Counted from the stretch's first letter, positions 24,269 to 35,500 are shown. The stretch is 64,000 nt of DNA from Betaproteobacteria bacterium (GCA_004293675.1 READ01000025.1:1-64000); one strand, 5' to 3'. Numbers and translations are program-made. Notes: generated from the sequence alone by a model not told the origin.

Positions 24269-26323
24269 TCAATGCGCAGCCCCAAACAGCGACTCCATTT
24301 CAATCGGTAACTCGTCGGCACTGATGAGCACCAACCGTTGTCCGGCTCGCGTCATCGCCATGTAGAGCTTGCGTCTTCGTTCCACCTGTTCGACCTCCCA
24401 CGCTTCTTCTGCCATGCCGTGGGGTCGATAACCGAGCAACAGACTTTCAAGGCCAATTAGGAACACAATAGCCGCCTCAAGTCCGGTTGCAGTTGTAATC
24501 GACACTAACCGCAAGTAGTCTTTGCCGTATCCATCAGGTGGTTCGTGTTTCTCGCTCTTGCCGTGTTTTCCGATCCCATCGCTATTCATGTGCCACACCG
24601 ATCCGAGTTCAGGTGTGGCGCGAAGCCGGCTTGCAAGGTTCGAGCCGTAAATACTATCGCCGTGAATGACCAGCGTTGCGGACAACCTGACGGCTCGCGT
24701 GCCACCATGCACGTCTCGCAGCAATTCGACAAGTTTGTCCACCGCATCCTGAGATGACTTCACGTAAACCAAACGCGGACGTTCTCCGTCGGGCATGCCC
24801 GCATACTCGGGAAGTAAGTAATCGTCATCACCGCTAACTGATAGGCCGACAAGTAAGCGATTAGCAGACTCCAAGATCGCGCGTGTCGTCCGGTAGGACT
24901 TGTGAAGTCGCTTGGTGCGACCCACGACATTGATCCCCGCGCTCTTCCAACTGAGACGCGTTTTGAGGAAGCCTTGATTCGGATCGGCGCACAAAAACAG
25001 ATGTGCCCCCGGTCGCAGCACATGCTTTACCAATTCAAACCACGACGGCGCAAAAAATTGAGCTTCGTCGATGAGCACGTGGTCGTAGCGCGCTAACGCG
25101 GGCTCGCCCTCACGACTCCGTAGCAGTACGGGCGCGAGTTGACTGAACAGGTGCTTATTCGCTGTTTTAAGCGCTTGCGTCACTGCAATGTGGCATTGCC
25201 ACACGGCACGGCGCTCCTCTGCGCGCAGCGTGAAACCACGTCCTAGGCGGGCTACTTGCAGATAAGCAGCTTCATCAACAATCAACGAATGGTTGATGAA
25301 GTCGATTTCGTCGAGCAATTGCGAAGGCGTTAGCGGGCTCTTGGGCAATGAGTCGGACTTAGTCTTGAACCACGTCTCAAGCACGCGACCAGTAAGGAAT
25401 TGAGGGTAGCGACCGAACTGAACATGCCATCGGTTCACCGCCCAGCCATGAAACGTCGCAATTTCTAGGTTTTCAGGGAAGGAGGATCGAATCGCACGTA
25501 ACTTCGCTTTCAAGTCGGCGACAACCGGCGTATTGAAGATCAGGAGCAGGATTTTCTGCTCGGGATACAGTTCAGAGAGCATCAATGCACGATTGACGAG
25601 GATCAGTGTCTTGCCACTTCCAGCGATGCCGTTCACAAGCCGAACGCTGAGATCGGTGGAAACCGATGCTTGTTCGTCCGGCAGCGCCTGTTCAAGGTCG
25701 AGCTTAGATGCCCACTCTTGTTCAATGTCAAGAAACAGCTTAGGCGCTCGCGATGCTTCCGCGTGCCGGGTAACACTGCGCGCGGTTTGTACCGCAGCAA
25801 TTTCGGCTTCGGGGAAGTACTCGCTCATCAACCGCTCAATGCGGGAGTGCGATAGCGACGCACTCATTCGTTCCACCAGTTTAGTACCCAGTGCTTCAAA
25901 CCGTTCGAGCGCAACGACGCGAACCCCGTATTGCAACAAGCAATGATTGGCGAACTGTTGTGTTTCTTGCGTGGTGCATCGCCGCATGATGACGAGCACT
26001 GGTATCGCAGCGTCGTCCAATGCTTCGTCGTTCGGCTGCGGGTTCGATAGCGCACGTAGCGACGCCATTCGCGCTTCGAAGTCTTGACGTGCATCTGCAT
26101 CCGCATCGAACATGTTGCCTTGATTAAGAGAAGCGTAGTCCACGTCCTCAATCGCAAGCGCAAGCCACCCGAGGGCGGGGTGCGTGATAAACATATCTGC
26201 CACGCATCCACGCTGCCGCAGTGGACGTCGGATAACGTGTTCGTCACTCAGGGAGCCCAGCGCAGACTTGAGCGCACGCTCGCGCGTGTTGACCGTCGTC
26301 CACTCAGGAATGAAACGCGCCAT
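24269..26323 (-). CDS. UvrD-like SF1 helicase with novel N-terminal domain
   Basis: A 684-aa ATPase. The N-terminal 200 residues (LGWLALAIEDVDY, VLVIMRRCTT) resemble the non-helicase lead domains of nuclease-related (NERD-like) helicases but lack a clear catalytic signature. Walker A is NGIAGSGKT, motif Ia FNTPVVADLKAKL, Walker B VLIDEAQFF, then LCADPNQGF, HKSYRTTRAI and the C-terminal KLYMAMTRAGQRL. Its start lies 2 bp after the stop of the Dna2-like helicase gene, so the two are an operon. Two different SF1 helicases side by side is uncommon outside defence loci. Confidence 0.85.
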   Translation of the reverse strand: MARFIPEWTTVNTRERALKSALGSLSDEHVIRRPLRQRGCVADMFITHPALGWLALAIEDVDYASLNQGNMFDADADARQDFEARMASLRALSNPQPNDEALDDAAIPVLVIMRRCTTQETQQFANHCLLQYGVRVVALERFEALGTKLVERMSASLSHSRIERLMSEYFPEAEIAAVQTARSVTRHAEASRAPKLFLDIEQEWASKLDLEQALPDEQASVSTDLSVRLVNGIAGSGKTLILVNRALMLSELYPEQKILLLIFNTPVVADLKAKLRAIRSSFPENLEIATFHGWAVNRWHVQFGRYPQFLTGRVLETWFKTKSDSLPKSPLTPSQLLDEIDFINHSLIVDEAAYLQVARLGRGFTLRAEERRAVWQCHIAVTQALKTANKHLFSQLAPVLLRSREGEPALARYDHVLIDEAQFFAPSWFELVKHVLRPGAHLFLCADPNQGFLKTRLSWKSAGINVVGRTKRLHKSYRTTRAILESANRLLVGLSVSGDDDYLLPEYAGMPDGERPRLVYVKSSQDAVDKLVELLRDVHGGTRAVRLSATLVIHGDSIYGSNLASRLRATPELGSVWHMNSDGIGKHGKSEKHEPPDGYGKDYLRLVSITTATGLEAAIVFLIGLESLLLGYRPHGMAEEAWEVEQVERRRKLYMAMTRAGQRLVLISADELPIEMESLFGAAH

Positions 26324-26325
26324 AC

Positions 26326-28068
26326 CTAGACTTCAATGTGTTTGAGCGTTTCGATGAAGCTACGGTATTGCCCAATCCAGCCATTCACGTAATCCGTTTC
26401 GCTGGTGGGTAGCCGTTCTTCACTGGGGCCGATTACGATCAGCTTGGTCATTGCACGTGTGATTGACACGTTCAACCGCTCCGGTTGAAAGAAGAACTCG
26501 GCAATCGCGGCTAGAAATACTGGATCGCCCGTCGTCATCGCCAGAATGATAAGTTCGCGCTCTTGGCCTTGCATGCGCTCCACCGTGTCCGCGACGATCA
26601 GTTGCGCAACTGCTTTACCCAACTTCGCCGCAAGCAAGTTGCGTATCGCTTTACCTTGTGCCCGATACGGCGACACGATACCAATCTCAGTCGGAGCTAG
26701 CCCACCTGCGATCGCGGCCTCGCAGAGTTCAACAACGAGTTTTGCATCATCGAGATTTCGCGTGCGGGCGTTCAGATCATTCGTTGGAATGAAAACGCCG
26801 CTGTGTTGCGGATCAAGTGCGTTCACCAGTGACGACTTTGTCGTAGCCGTCACGAGATTGAGGCGTCGATCCCGATTAGCGCCTGCTGATACGAGTTTCC
26901 TGCCGTAGTAGGTTTGACTTGGCCATGACGTCAGCCATTGATTCATCCGATAGGTCTCATCGAGCATCACAGCGTCGAGCGTGCGATGGATGAGCCTTGC
27001 AAACACTGAGAAGCTGTCTTTTTCTAAGATGGATTTGGACAGCACGACCGGAGGTAGTTGCTTTTGGTCGCCGATGAAGATGTATTTTCGGGCGGTGCGC
27101 ATCGCCATAACCGCCAGTGGCACAGTAACCTGACTGGCTTCGTCGAAGATGACGGTATCGAACTGATAGTTGTCGAGTCGCTGCGAACCCGTTGCAAACG
27201 GAGTTGCCCCGACAACATACCCGCCGTGTTTGGGACGATCTTCCCAGCCGCCAATCGCCTCGACCGCATCGACTTCCGCGTCGAGGCCCTTCGTTTGTGT
27301 GAGGCGACCGATTTTGACTGTGGGTATTTTCTGTCGGTGTATCCGGTTGAGCGCGTTGTTGATTGCCATGTGGGTGTGCGAGGTCAACAGTACCCGCTCG
27401 CCACGCTCGACGAGCATGCGTGCGATTAGCGACAAGACTTTGGTTTTGCCTGTACCCGGCGGCCCTTGGATGCAAGCGATATGTTGCGCACCGTAGGCCG
27501 TGCCAACCGCTGCCGCTTGCTTTTTGTTGAACCCCTCGCTTAGTGCGACCGCTTCGCCATGGTCGCAATCGCTCGGATCGAATTCCGGTTCTAGGTGACC
27601 AGCCAGTAGCGGCAATATGGTCTTTTGTCCGATGGACGACGTTGCAATGTCAGCGATAGCTTTTTCGTAAAAGGGGCGCAAATCTATCGTGTCTGCATCG
27701 GCGTAGCAGACGCCGCCGTCATAATCGTCGAGCAGCGTGATGGGCTCGTGACTCCGAAGCCGCCAGCGGTCACCATCATCCGCTTCGAGGGCGAGACGGC
27801 GCGCGAGTAGCTGTTGAAACGGGTCGCCCAGATGTAGCAAGAGCAAATCGCCTTCCCGAAAGCGCGATTCGTTGTCGCCGAGATAAGCCAGTAACGACTT
27901 AGGATCGGATGTGGTTTCGATTCGTACAAATGATTGCGTTAGCCCCTTGGCTAGTTTTTGTGCGAGCGGCTGCTCCCAACTCTCACGGAGTTTGTGTTCG
28001 GCGGCTAGATGTTCGTCTTGAACGAATGCGTCGAGGTCTGCTAGTAACTGATGATAGGCGTCGGACAT
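26326..28068 (-). CDS. Upf1/Dna2-like SF1 helicase
   Basis: A 580-aa helicase of the SF1B Upf1/Dna2 group. Walker A is QGPPGTGKT (about 200-208), motif Ia TSHTHMAINNAL, Walker B FDEASQVT, then GDQKQLPPV, DETYRMN, SPYRAQGKAI and the C-terminal VERMQGQERELI plus LNVSITRAMTKLI. The N-terminal 190 residues include a beta-rich region resembling the 1B/stalk part of the family. It is the first gene of an operon with the UvrD-like helicase. Upf1-like helicases recur in bacterial antiphage systems. Translocation on DNA or RNA is likely; the substrate is not shown. Confidence 0.9.
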   Translation of the reverse strand: MSDAYHQLLADLDAFVQDEHLAAEHKLRESWEQPLAQKLAKGLTQSFVRIETTSDPKSLLAYLGDNESRFREGDLLLLHLGDPFQQLLARRLALEADDGDRWRLRSHEPITLLDDYDGGVCYADADTIDLRPFYEKAIADIATSSIGQKTILPLLAGHLEPEFDPSDCDHGEAVALSEGFNKKQAAAVGTAYGAQHIACIQGPPGTGKTKVLSLIARMLVERGERVLLTSHTHMAINNALNRIHRQKIPTVKIGRLTQTKGLDAEVDAVEAIGGWEDRPKHGGYVVGATPFATGSQRLDNYQFDTVIFDEASQVTVPLAVMAMRTARKYIFIGDQKQLPPVVLSKSILEKDSFSVFARLIHRTLDAVMLDETYRMNQWLTSWPSQTYYGRKLVSAGANRDRRLNLVTATTKSSLVNALDPQHSGVFIPTNDLNARTRNLDDAKLVVELCEAAIAGGLAPTEIGIVSPYRAQGKAIRNLLAAKLGKAVAQLIVADTVERMQGQERELIILAMTTGDPVFLAAIAEFFFQPERLNVSITRAMTKLIVIGPSEERLPTSETDYVNGWIGQYRSFIETLKHIEV

Positions 28069-28146
28069 TTCGGTTAACGTTCAAACAATTGGGGTCGGCT
28101 CACTTCATCGTGCCGTTGGCAACGCCGTCGCGTGCTTTCCGGCTTG

Positions 28147-28407
28147 TCAACCGGCAAGGTTCATTGCCTCCAAAATTTGGTCGATCACGTCACCGTGGCC
28201 TGAAATGGATAGCCCAACATAAGTCTCGTTTTCGACGGTGATTTCGCAGCCTAGTATTTTCACTTTCCATTCGACAAAATCCTGAGACCCAGCCACGCCA
28301 GCGTCGAGGCGCAGCGTTGTTCCGCCAAGTCTCTGGATGGCATTGTTTAGTTGCTTCTGCAACGTACTTTCGAACTCGTCGCCCAAAATCACTTTCGTTG
28401 CAGCCAT
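28147..28407 (-). CDS. Small acidic protein, candidate orphan immunity gene
   Basis: An 86-aa protein, unrecognised. I chose the internal ATG at 28407 (MAATKVILGDEF), since the upstream in-frame residues are unlike a folded protein. The sequence predicts a helix followed by strands (WKVKILGCEITVENETYVGLSI). Size, acidity and position in a row of small same-strand genes after an Rhs toxin gene fit an immunity protein. A short frame ending 2 bp upstream (28410-28583) may be the tail of its lost toxin. Its own activity is unknown. Confidence 0.5.
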   Translation of the reverse strand: MAATKVILGDEFESTLQKQLNNAIQRLGGTTLRLDAGVAGSQDFVEWKVKILGCEITVENETYVGLSISGHGDVIDQILEAMNLAG

Positions 28408-28409
28408 TT

Positions 28410-28583
28410 TCAAAATCCAAAATCTTTGCCGCAGGCGCGGCTCGCAGAGGTGGTGATCTGCTGCCTCGATTTGACCTGAGCCCGCAACCATTCCACTGTT
28501 CCGTCAGCGGTTACCAACTCAAAAATGTCAGCCTCCAAGTCGTTCGGTGAAGATCGCTGAGTGCGCAGGTGATGAAAACACAT
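28410..28583 (-). pseudogene. Possible displaced toxin tail upstream of a small gene
   Basis: An open frame of up to 57 codons that stops 2 bp before the ATG at 28407. It reads DLEADIFELVTADG, then TVEWLRAQVKSRQQITT and a Cys-containing end. Tails of Rhs/CDI toxins left behind by tip replacement take this form: a short C-terminal fragment abutting its immunity gene. There is no ribosome binding site at the only ATG (28583). It could also be a chance frame. Confidence 0.3.
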
Positions 28584-28600
28584 TTGCGTACGGCAAGCAA

Positions 28601-28900
28601 CTAATCAGTGCCGCGTTCAAAATAGTTGCGATCAAATGCAAAATCAACGGCAGCTTGCATGTTTTTTTGGGTTACTTCAGGAATCACCAGCAAGAAAGGC
28701 TCTGCGATACATGGCTCACCTTGTTGCATTCTTCTAGACAAATCCTGCGCGAGACGTGTGGGATCGTAAAACACCAAAGGTATTTCTCGACCGTTCGGAA
28801 GTATCGCCACCACCTGATCAAAAACACCACGCAGCGGCGCTTCATGTTCGTCTCTTTCGTCGAACCCGTGCGGAAAATGCAGCTTAACAATCTGAGTCAT
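28601..28900 (-). CDS. Small protein, candidate immunity gene
   Basis: A 99-aa acidic protein, unrecognised. It alternates strands and helices (IVKLHFPHGFDERDEHEA, VVAILPNGREIPLVFYD, then CIAEPFLLVIPEVT). It lies in the row of small minus-strand genes after the Rhs gene and ends before the next candidate. By position it may be an orphan immunity protein kept after an earlier toxin tip was replaced. No homologue is claimed. Confidence 0.5.
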   Translation of the reverse strand: MTQIVKLHFPHGFDERDEHEAPLRGVFDQVVAILPNGREIPLVFYDPTRLAQDLSRRMQQGEPCIAEPFLLVIPEVTQKNMQAAVDFAFDRNYFERGTD

Positions 28901-28956
28901 CGATACTTACGAAAAAAGCGACGTTTATCGATTCTCTATGAGCGGTACCCTCTTGT

Positions 28957-29202
28957 TCAGCACGGTTGCTCGTGTGTAGGCGTGAACGCGTTTCCTGCCC
29001 AGCCGGTTTGAACGGCAGTGAACTCGATGTAGCTCGTTTCATCAGGCAGCAGAATGTCAAATCGAACAGTCCATGATTTACCCGACCGTTCTGGTGCACT
29101 CGAAATGCGTACTGCCTTCGATCCGGCTAGCGCTGTTGCTAGCACGTGAGCGGCTTGCTCGCCGAAAACGTCTAGTTGCTTATTTATGTCTTCACTACTC
29201 AT
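28957..29202 (-). CDS. Small immunity-like protein coupled to a displaced toxin tail
   Basis: An 81-aa protein, unrecognised. It opens with MSSEDINKQLDVFGEQA and ends with FTAVQTGWAGNAFTPTHE. The start at 29202 overlaps the stop of the fragment upstream (TGATG), and GGGAG lies 8-9 bases before it. I prefer this start to the ATG one codon earlier. Overlap of an immunity start with a toxin stop is usual for polymorphic toxin modules, so this is the likely cognate immunity of the displaced tail at 29202-29320. Confidence 0.6.
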   Translation of the reverse strand: MSSEDINKQLDVFGEQAAHVLATALAGSKAVRISSAPERSGKSWTVRFDILLPDETSYIEFTAVQTGWAGNAFTPTHEQPC

Positions 29203-29320
29203 CAACGATCTCCCGGCGGTGAAAGCTTCAACGCATTGTTAATTATGTATCCGCGAATCGCCTGATTGAATCCGCCAAACGAAGAAAACGCTTCCGGGGA
29301 CGCCTTTACGATTTTCAAAT
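29202..29320 (-). pseudogene. Displaced C-terminal toxin fragment (orphan Rhs-CT tail)
   Basis: A frame of about 40 codons without a start of its own reads VKASPEAFSSFGGFNQAIRG and ends in NALKLSPPGDR, overlapping the next gene by TGATG. It begins at the end of the Imm35-like gene. This matches the arrangement in which an older toxin tip and its immunity gene remain downstream after a new tip and immunity pair inserts. I do not recognise the toxin family from the tail. Confidence 0.5.
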
Positions 29321-29590
29321 TCAACAATCGATTTGATTTTCCCAAGGAATGGCAGACGACAACTGCTTCAATACGCCTTTCGTCGACACAAATATCGGGC
29401 CATTTCCCGCTAGTGCACTCGTAGGTTCGCCAGTGTCCAAAAATTCGGTTGAATTAAAGAAAAAAAGCCAGCCACTTGCGCATGTTCTTGTCTGCGCCTC
29501 CACGATTTTGTAGGAGTCGTGTGCCGCTTCGGCTGAACGTCTTACGTAGTCCTCGGCCAACTTCGTGGCTTCGTTGATCGAAATATTCAC
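29321..29590 (-). CDS. Imm35/YrhB-like immunity protein
   Basis: An 89-aa protein whose middle, GWLFFFNSTEFLDTGEPT, followed by SALAGNGPIFVS, matches the Imm35 (YrhB-like) pattern: aromatic strands, a TG and an AGN-PI/V segment. Imm35 proteins are the usual partners of papain-fold (Tox-PL) toxins. The gene starts 1 bp after the stop of the Rhs gene, whose tip has that fold. It should neutralise the toxin in the producing cell. Confidence 0.8.
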   Translation of the reverse strand: MNISINEATKLAEDYVRRSAEAAHDSYKIVEAQTRTCASGWLFFFNSTEFLDTGEPTSALAGNGPIFVSTKGVLKQLSSAIPWENQIDC

Positions 29591-29591
29591 C

Positions 29592-32500
29592 CTAATTTGT
29601 CCTCAGTACTTGAAATGAACGGTATCCGTTGAGGCTGGCCGCGCCTCCAATTTGGCCGTCTAGGAAACGAACTGCTCCGCCTTGATTCACAACGTTGAAC
29701 ACGTGACCGACTTCACCCGCCCCGCGTGATCCAAAAACAATGCCCCTTGCGCCGTCACCCGCTAGCGACATTGATTGACTTAGTTCCGACGAGGTCATAG
29801 TTGCGCTGAATTTTCCGCCATATATTTTTTCCAAGGCCGAAATGCGAGTGGCGCCCCCAGGTAAGGCCGAGGCCGGTGCGCCTGACAATACCGCGTCGGT
29901 TGCAATCACGCAGTTAACGCAGTTCATATCGCCTCCCGTCGGATTCACATTACGAATCGACCCCGCTAGTTTTGAAATCGAGGCAAACACTTTGGCAATC
30001 GCGACTCCAGCAACGCCCGGTATCGCCGTGTCAACGGCTTCACCAACATTCGATGACATACCTGCGGCATTTGCAACGCGAACGCCAAGACTACGATCAT
30101 CCGGGTCATACCCCCCACGCCACCCGCAGTTAGCGGTCGCTCCGCACTCGTTATACAAATGCTCCATCGCCGCTAGTAGCGCGCCTTGTTCGGCTTTACC
30201 CCCAGCAAGTTTCGACGCCACCGCACCGACGGCAGCCCGCCCGAGCAAATTATTCGCCCCCGGAATCGAGCCACCCGCAAACGAGCTAAAGCCCGCCGCC
30301 GCCGCCCCCGCCTTGCAACTACCGCCCGAGGCCGCTGATGAGGCACACCCAATGGCCGCATGAGCAAACATCTTCTGTGCCGCAGTCGCGTTGATTGATC
30401 CCCCTGCGTTGAACAAACTCGGCGTCGAATGCCCCAGCGCCTGACCCACGCCAAACTGAAGCCCTGCCGTAAACGCGCCAATCACTGCACTCTGCACATT
30501 GCCGCCCTGGATGCCGCCCGCTGCCAATCCACCCGCAACATTGGCCACTGCGTTACCCGTTGTCGTCAGCGACGCAGACACAAACGTCTCAATCTCCATC
30601 GTCGTCGCAAGCGCACCCGTCGCACTCGCGTTGGCGAGGAACAACTGGCTTGCCGCCCACGGCACAGCAATAGCCGCCACGAGTCCAATCAGCGGTCGCC
30701 GCCATTTCGTCCACCAAGAGAAGCCCGTCGGATCGGTGTAGGAGAGCGGGTTGTTCTGCACATACCCGTAGCGGTTGTAGTTCTGCCCGTTCAGCGGCTC
30801 TTGAATGATCGGATCAGCTTGCAGGAACCGACCGATCTCAGGGTCGTAGAGGCGGCCATTCATGTGCACGAGGCCGATCTCGTCAAGCATCTCGTGGCCT
30901 GTGAAACCGCGCTCCTCGTTGCCGTTGTTGGCACCGCCGCCGCTAGTACACGTTTGCGTTGCGCCCGTGCTCGGGTTCAAGCATTCACGACCGCCCCACG
31001 GCTCGAAGCGGAATCGCTGCGTTACTGTGCCCGTCTGATCGGTGGTTGCCACGAGGCTGCCGATGTGATCCTTGTGCCAATACTCCGTCTTGTTGGTGAC
31101 GCTCTCCGTCGTGTTGTTGTTGCCTATCGCCGTTCGCGTGAGCACACCCACGATCCCCTCGGGCGTGGGAATGTAGGTGCGCTCGATGGTTTTCGGATTC
31201 GTCGTGGTGCTGTCGGTCGGCACGACCAGTTCAAACCCACTGGCAAAGAACGTCGTGCCGTGCGTCGTTGATCGCTCAATGGTTCGGCCTCTGGCATGAT
31301 CGTAATCCCACGACAGGCTGTTCGCGCCGCGCGTTGCAAGCCAAGGCAGGCTCCACGGTGCGTAGCTAATCGTCCTTAGTCCATCGTTCGTGACATTCCC
31401 GTCACCGTCGTACACGTAAGTGCGACCCGCATAGGTTTTGAGGCGATAGTTGGCCACCCCACCCACGGTTTCATACACAAAGGTGCCCGCCGCGCTTTGA
31501 TTTTTTGTCTGGATGTTGCCCAGGCTGTCGTATGTCGCAACGCTGTTCGCAGTGCCGTTCTTGCCCGTGACCCGATTGAGCGCATCGTATTGATACGTCT
31601 CGCTGGCGGTGATTGTCAGAATGGCTCCGCCGCTGCCACCGGTCGGCGCATCGCTCCTTGCCACCAGATTACCGAAACTGTCAATATCGTAATTGGCGTT
31701 CTGGATGTTGGTTGAGGCGGTGCCGCTGGTGGCATTACCCGTCTTGATCGTATCGATGCGCCCGAGCCCGTCGAGCGTCTTGATCGTCTGGAACGCACTG
31801 GCGTTCGCGCCAATCGATCCCCCGACGTTCATCGATTTGATCTGCCCGTCCTGGTAGCGCGAATTCGATTGCCAGTAGCTGTTGAGTCCACCGGGATCAG
31901 TCACGTTGAAGAGACTACCGTTCCACACCGCGAAGTTGTTTCTAAAGATCACCCCACCGGCCGTGCCCATGCGCTCGGGGCGTGCGTTGGTGTCGTAAAA
32001 CGTCGTGGTCGCAAAGCGTTTCGGCCCGGTGCTCGGGTCGCCCTGCACGGTGGTGCTCGACAAATTCATCGCCGATTCGGTGCGCTCGACTCTGCCGACG
32101 AGGTCATACGTGTACTTCGTTTCGCTGGTCGCACCGTTAGGCGTCGCACCTCCATTGCTGCCCGCTGCGTAGTTGGCACGACTGGTGGCGACGGTGCACA
32201 GCTTGCCCGTCGTTCTCTGCCCGCACTGGCTGCCAGTGTCATAGGTCCATGTCGTCGTGAAGGTGGGCGATGTGCTCGCGGAGCCTTCACGGTCGGCGCG
32301 GATCGTCGCGCGACCGAGGTTGTCGTACGTATTAACGGTCGTGACGCGCTGCGTCTCGTTGCGAACGACCTCCCCGATGCCGTTGTAGCGCGTAAATACG
32401 GAACCGCCCTGCGGCGACTCCATGTAAATCCGGCGACCCCGCGTGTCATACATCATCGTCTCGGTCAAACCAGTTTGCCCGGTTTGATTCGCGGCGGTCG

Positions 32501-35500
32501 GTGCCGTCACCGATTTCAAATTACCCACGGCGTCGTGCACGAATCGCGTGTTGCCGAGCAAGGCATCGGTAATCGTGAGCGGCTTACCCTGAGAATCCAC
32601 CACCCGCACCGTCACTTGATCGGCACGATCACTCGGATCGGTCGCGGCTTTCTTCCGCGTGACCGTGGTCGTGAGTCCGTTGTACGCGGTGGTCGTGGTC
32701 GCGGTGATCGTCGGCGTAGTCGGTGCACCATTGTTCCCGAGCATCGAATCTTGCGTCACGCGATCGAGGTCGTCGTAATCCATCGTGGTGGTCACCGTGC
32801 CGTCACCGGCAGGTTTGACCGAGGTGCGCTTGCGACCGCGCTCGTCATACGTCACACTCGCAACCACCCATTCATTGGCCGTCGCGCTCGTCGCCGCGAG
32901 ATTGCTCAAATAGGTTTGGCTCTTTGTGCGCACCTCACGTTGCAGCTTGTCGTAGAAGACAATCGATGCGCCGCCGCCCGAGACGCGCGTGCGCTTGCGA
33001 TGGTTCTCGCCTGCGACGCAGTCCGCTGCACTGCCATAGGTAGGGTCAGCCACGCCGGAACAGCTTTGCGTATAGGTGCTCGCATCGGAGACGACCGCCG
33101 CCCCCGTCGTGTTACCCGCAAAGCTCCTCTCGCGAATCTTTCTGCCAAACGCATCGAGTTGGGTCTTGGTGAGCAACCCGTTCGGCCCGATCAAATCGGT
33201 CATCACGCCAAAGCGTGCATCGTAGACGCGGGTTTCGCTGTGATCGAGTGCGTTCGCAATGGTCGTTGGGTAGCGCCCTTTCACATCAAACGTGGTGGTG
33301 CCCGAATCGCGGGTAAGGACGCCGGTGAAACCGACGGTGTCGCCCTGATTGAGCGGCGCTTTGAACGACGTTTGCGATTTGACGCGATTGCCGAAACTGT
33401 CGTAGCGATGCCGCGTGCTGCTCCACAGCGCCGCATCATCGGGATGGTTCTGGAAATCAGGCTCCACGGCCTCATCGCACACATAGCCTGCGGGGGCGGT
33501 ATCAAGGCTGTTGCCGATGCCGACTTTACAGACGGTCGAAAGCGCACTGTCGCCGTAATACCCAAACGCAGAAACGCGCGTGATCGAGCCACCGCCGTCT
33601 GCCACCGCGCCGGATTTTGTGTGGGTGACCTCGCTGCGCGTCAAACGCCCGAGCAGCCAATTGCCGCGCGCGATGCTGTTCGCGGGATTATCAACGAGGC
33701 GGTAGGCGTAGGTGTTCTTACTGGACTTGGTGTGCGTGATGGTCGTCGCGGCGACGGTATTTGTGGTGGTCGCCGTGCTGCGCAGCACATTCCCGTCTTG
33801 ATCGTAGCCTTCGAGGTTCGCTCCGGTGACCGTGGCGTCCCAACTCGGATAGGTCGTGCTTTGCGTCGGCAATACCGCGCCGTTTAAGTCCCACGCAAGC
33901 TGCGTCGAGCCCGACGCGAACACTTCGTAAATCTTCGGTGTAGCCGCCCCCGGTGCGATGAAGCCGTTTCTGATGCGCGGCAAGTGATACGTCATCGACG
34001 CATCCGACAGGCGTTTGCTCGCCTCTAGCGCATTCGGATGGGTTTTGAGGGCTTGTTTGACGCTGCCCGCGAGCCACCACTTCAACAGTTCGTTGTTGTA
34101 CGCGGTTTGACTCGTGGCACCGATATAGCTACCGAACGATTCAGTCACGTCGCGCTGCGAGAAGCCCAACATGCCGCGACCATCGGTTGCACCGCGTAAA
34201 CCGTAATACTTGAACTTCGTGGTGTGCCACGCGCAGTTCGCCGTCGCCTGCGCGCAGTTGAGTCCGTTGTCGGCACGCACTTCCTTGACCACTTGCATCG
34301 GGGAGCGAACATCGACTTCGTTTGTAGCGATTGCGGTGTTCGCAATCGTCGGGGTCTTGGCGTACACCGTGTCGTCGGTAATCGGTGCATAGTCGATCTC
34401 CGTCACGCTGCCCAGACCATCGGCGATGCGGTTGACCATTTCTTGACGGGCACCGGCCGTATTGCCGCTCAACGAGGTGGGCGAGAGCACTCGCATCGTT
34501 CCATTGCGCTCTGCCGTCCTAAAAATAAGATCGCTGATACCGTCACCGTTGAAGTCACCTACCCGGGCGAACTCGGCGATGGCCTTATCATGGGGTTCGG
34601 CGGCAGCGAGCGATTGCACCCGGAAGAAATCAACGGCATCAGGCACGGCTTGTTGTGCGATGCCTGAGATACCGCCACGCGCAAAGGCAATTTGCCAACC
34701 GCGCGACCCGGCATTGGTTTCTTGGAAACCAAGTAAATCGGCGCGCCCGTCACCGTTGAAGTCGCCGGTGACAACCGCATTACCGTTGGCGAACATCAAA
34801 CCATTGAACTGCTTGCAGGTGCTGGTGCGCGTGCCGCCGCCATTGACGACGCCGGTAAAGCGCTCGAACCCCCCATCCCCCGTGGACAGGCACACCGTCC
34901 AGTGGCCGTTAGTTTTGACGCTGGTATCCACCGGCATCGCGATGTCGGCAAGACCGTCGCCGTTGAAATCGGTGAGCACGGTTTCTTCGGATTTCCAGCG
35001 GCCACCGTCGAGTGCGGGGGTGGGGCCGGGGACGGTGGTGGGATTGGCTTGCGAGCACACCACGCCCGCAGGTACGGTAAAGCCCTGGATGCTCGCCCCC
35101 GTGAGCGGCTCGATTGACACCACGAGATTGCCGGTGCTGCTGCTACCGCTGGCTCGGGTGACGGTGATTTGTTGATTCACGATTGCACTGCTCAACACAG
35201 GTTGATCGGTCTCCAGGCTCAGCGAGATGGCGTTGATGCACGATACAACCCCGTTGTTGGTGACCGTGCCGTTGCCGCTTGAGCCACCTTCGCCGCCCTC
35301 GTTGTACGGCCAAGTCACACTGCTCCCATTGCTGCACGTGCCGTTGTTGAGCACAGTGGCGGTGGCGTAGGAGGTTGGCACGGTACTGGGATTGTCGTAG
35401 ACCCGATTGTTGTAGCGAACCTGCCAGCTCGCGGTGGGCAGCGCACTGGGTGCGACCGTACACTGAATCGCGGCGTTGATCTGCGGAGTAGGCGTTGGGG

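Noticed and set aside
26957-27568. 203-codon minus-strand frame within the Upf1/Dna2-like helicase
   Set aside because: A shifted frame of a gene whose helicase motifs run without interruption; no sign of a real overlapping gene.
31869-33887. 672-codon open frame on the plus strand
   Set aside because: It is antisense to the Rhs repeat region, has Arg/Val-rich composition typical of reverse-strand shadows of high-GC genes and shows no family motif.
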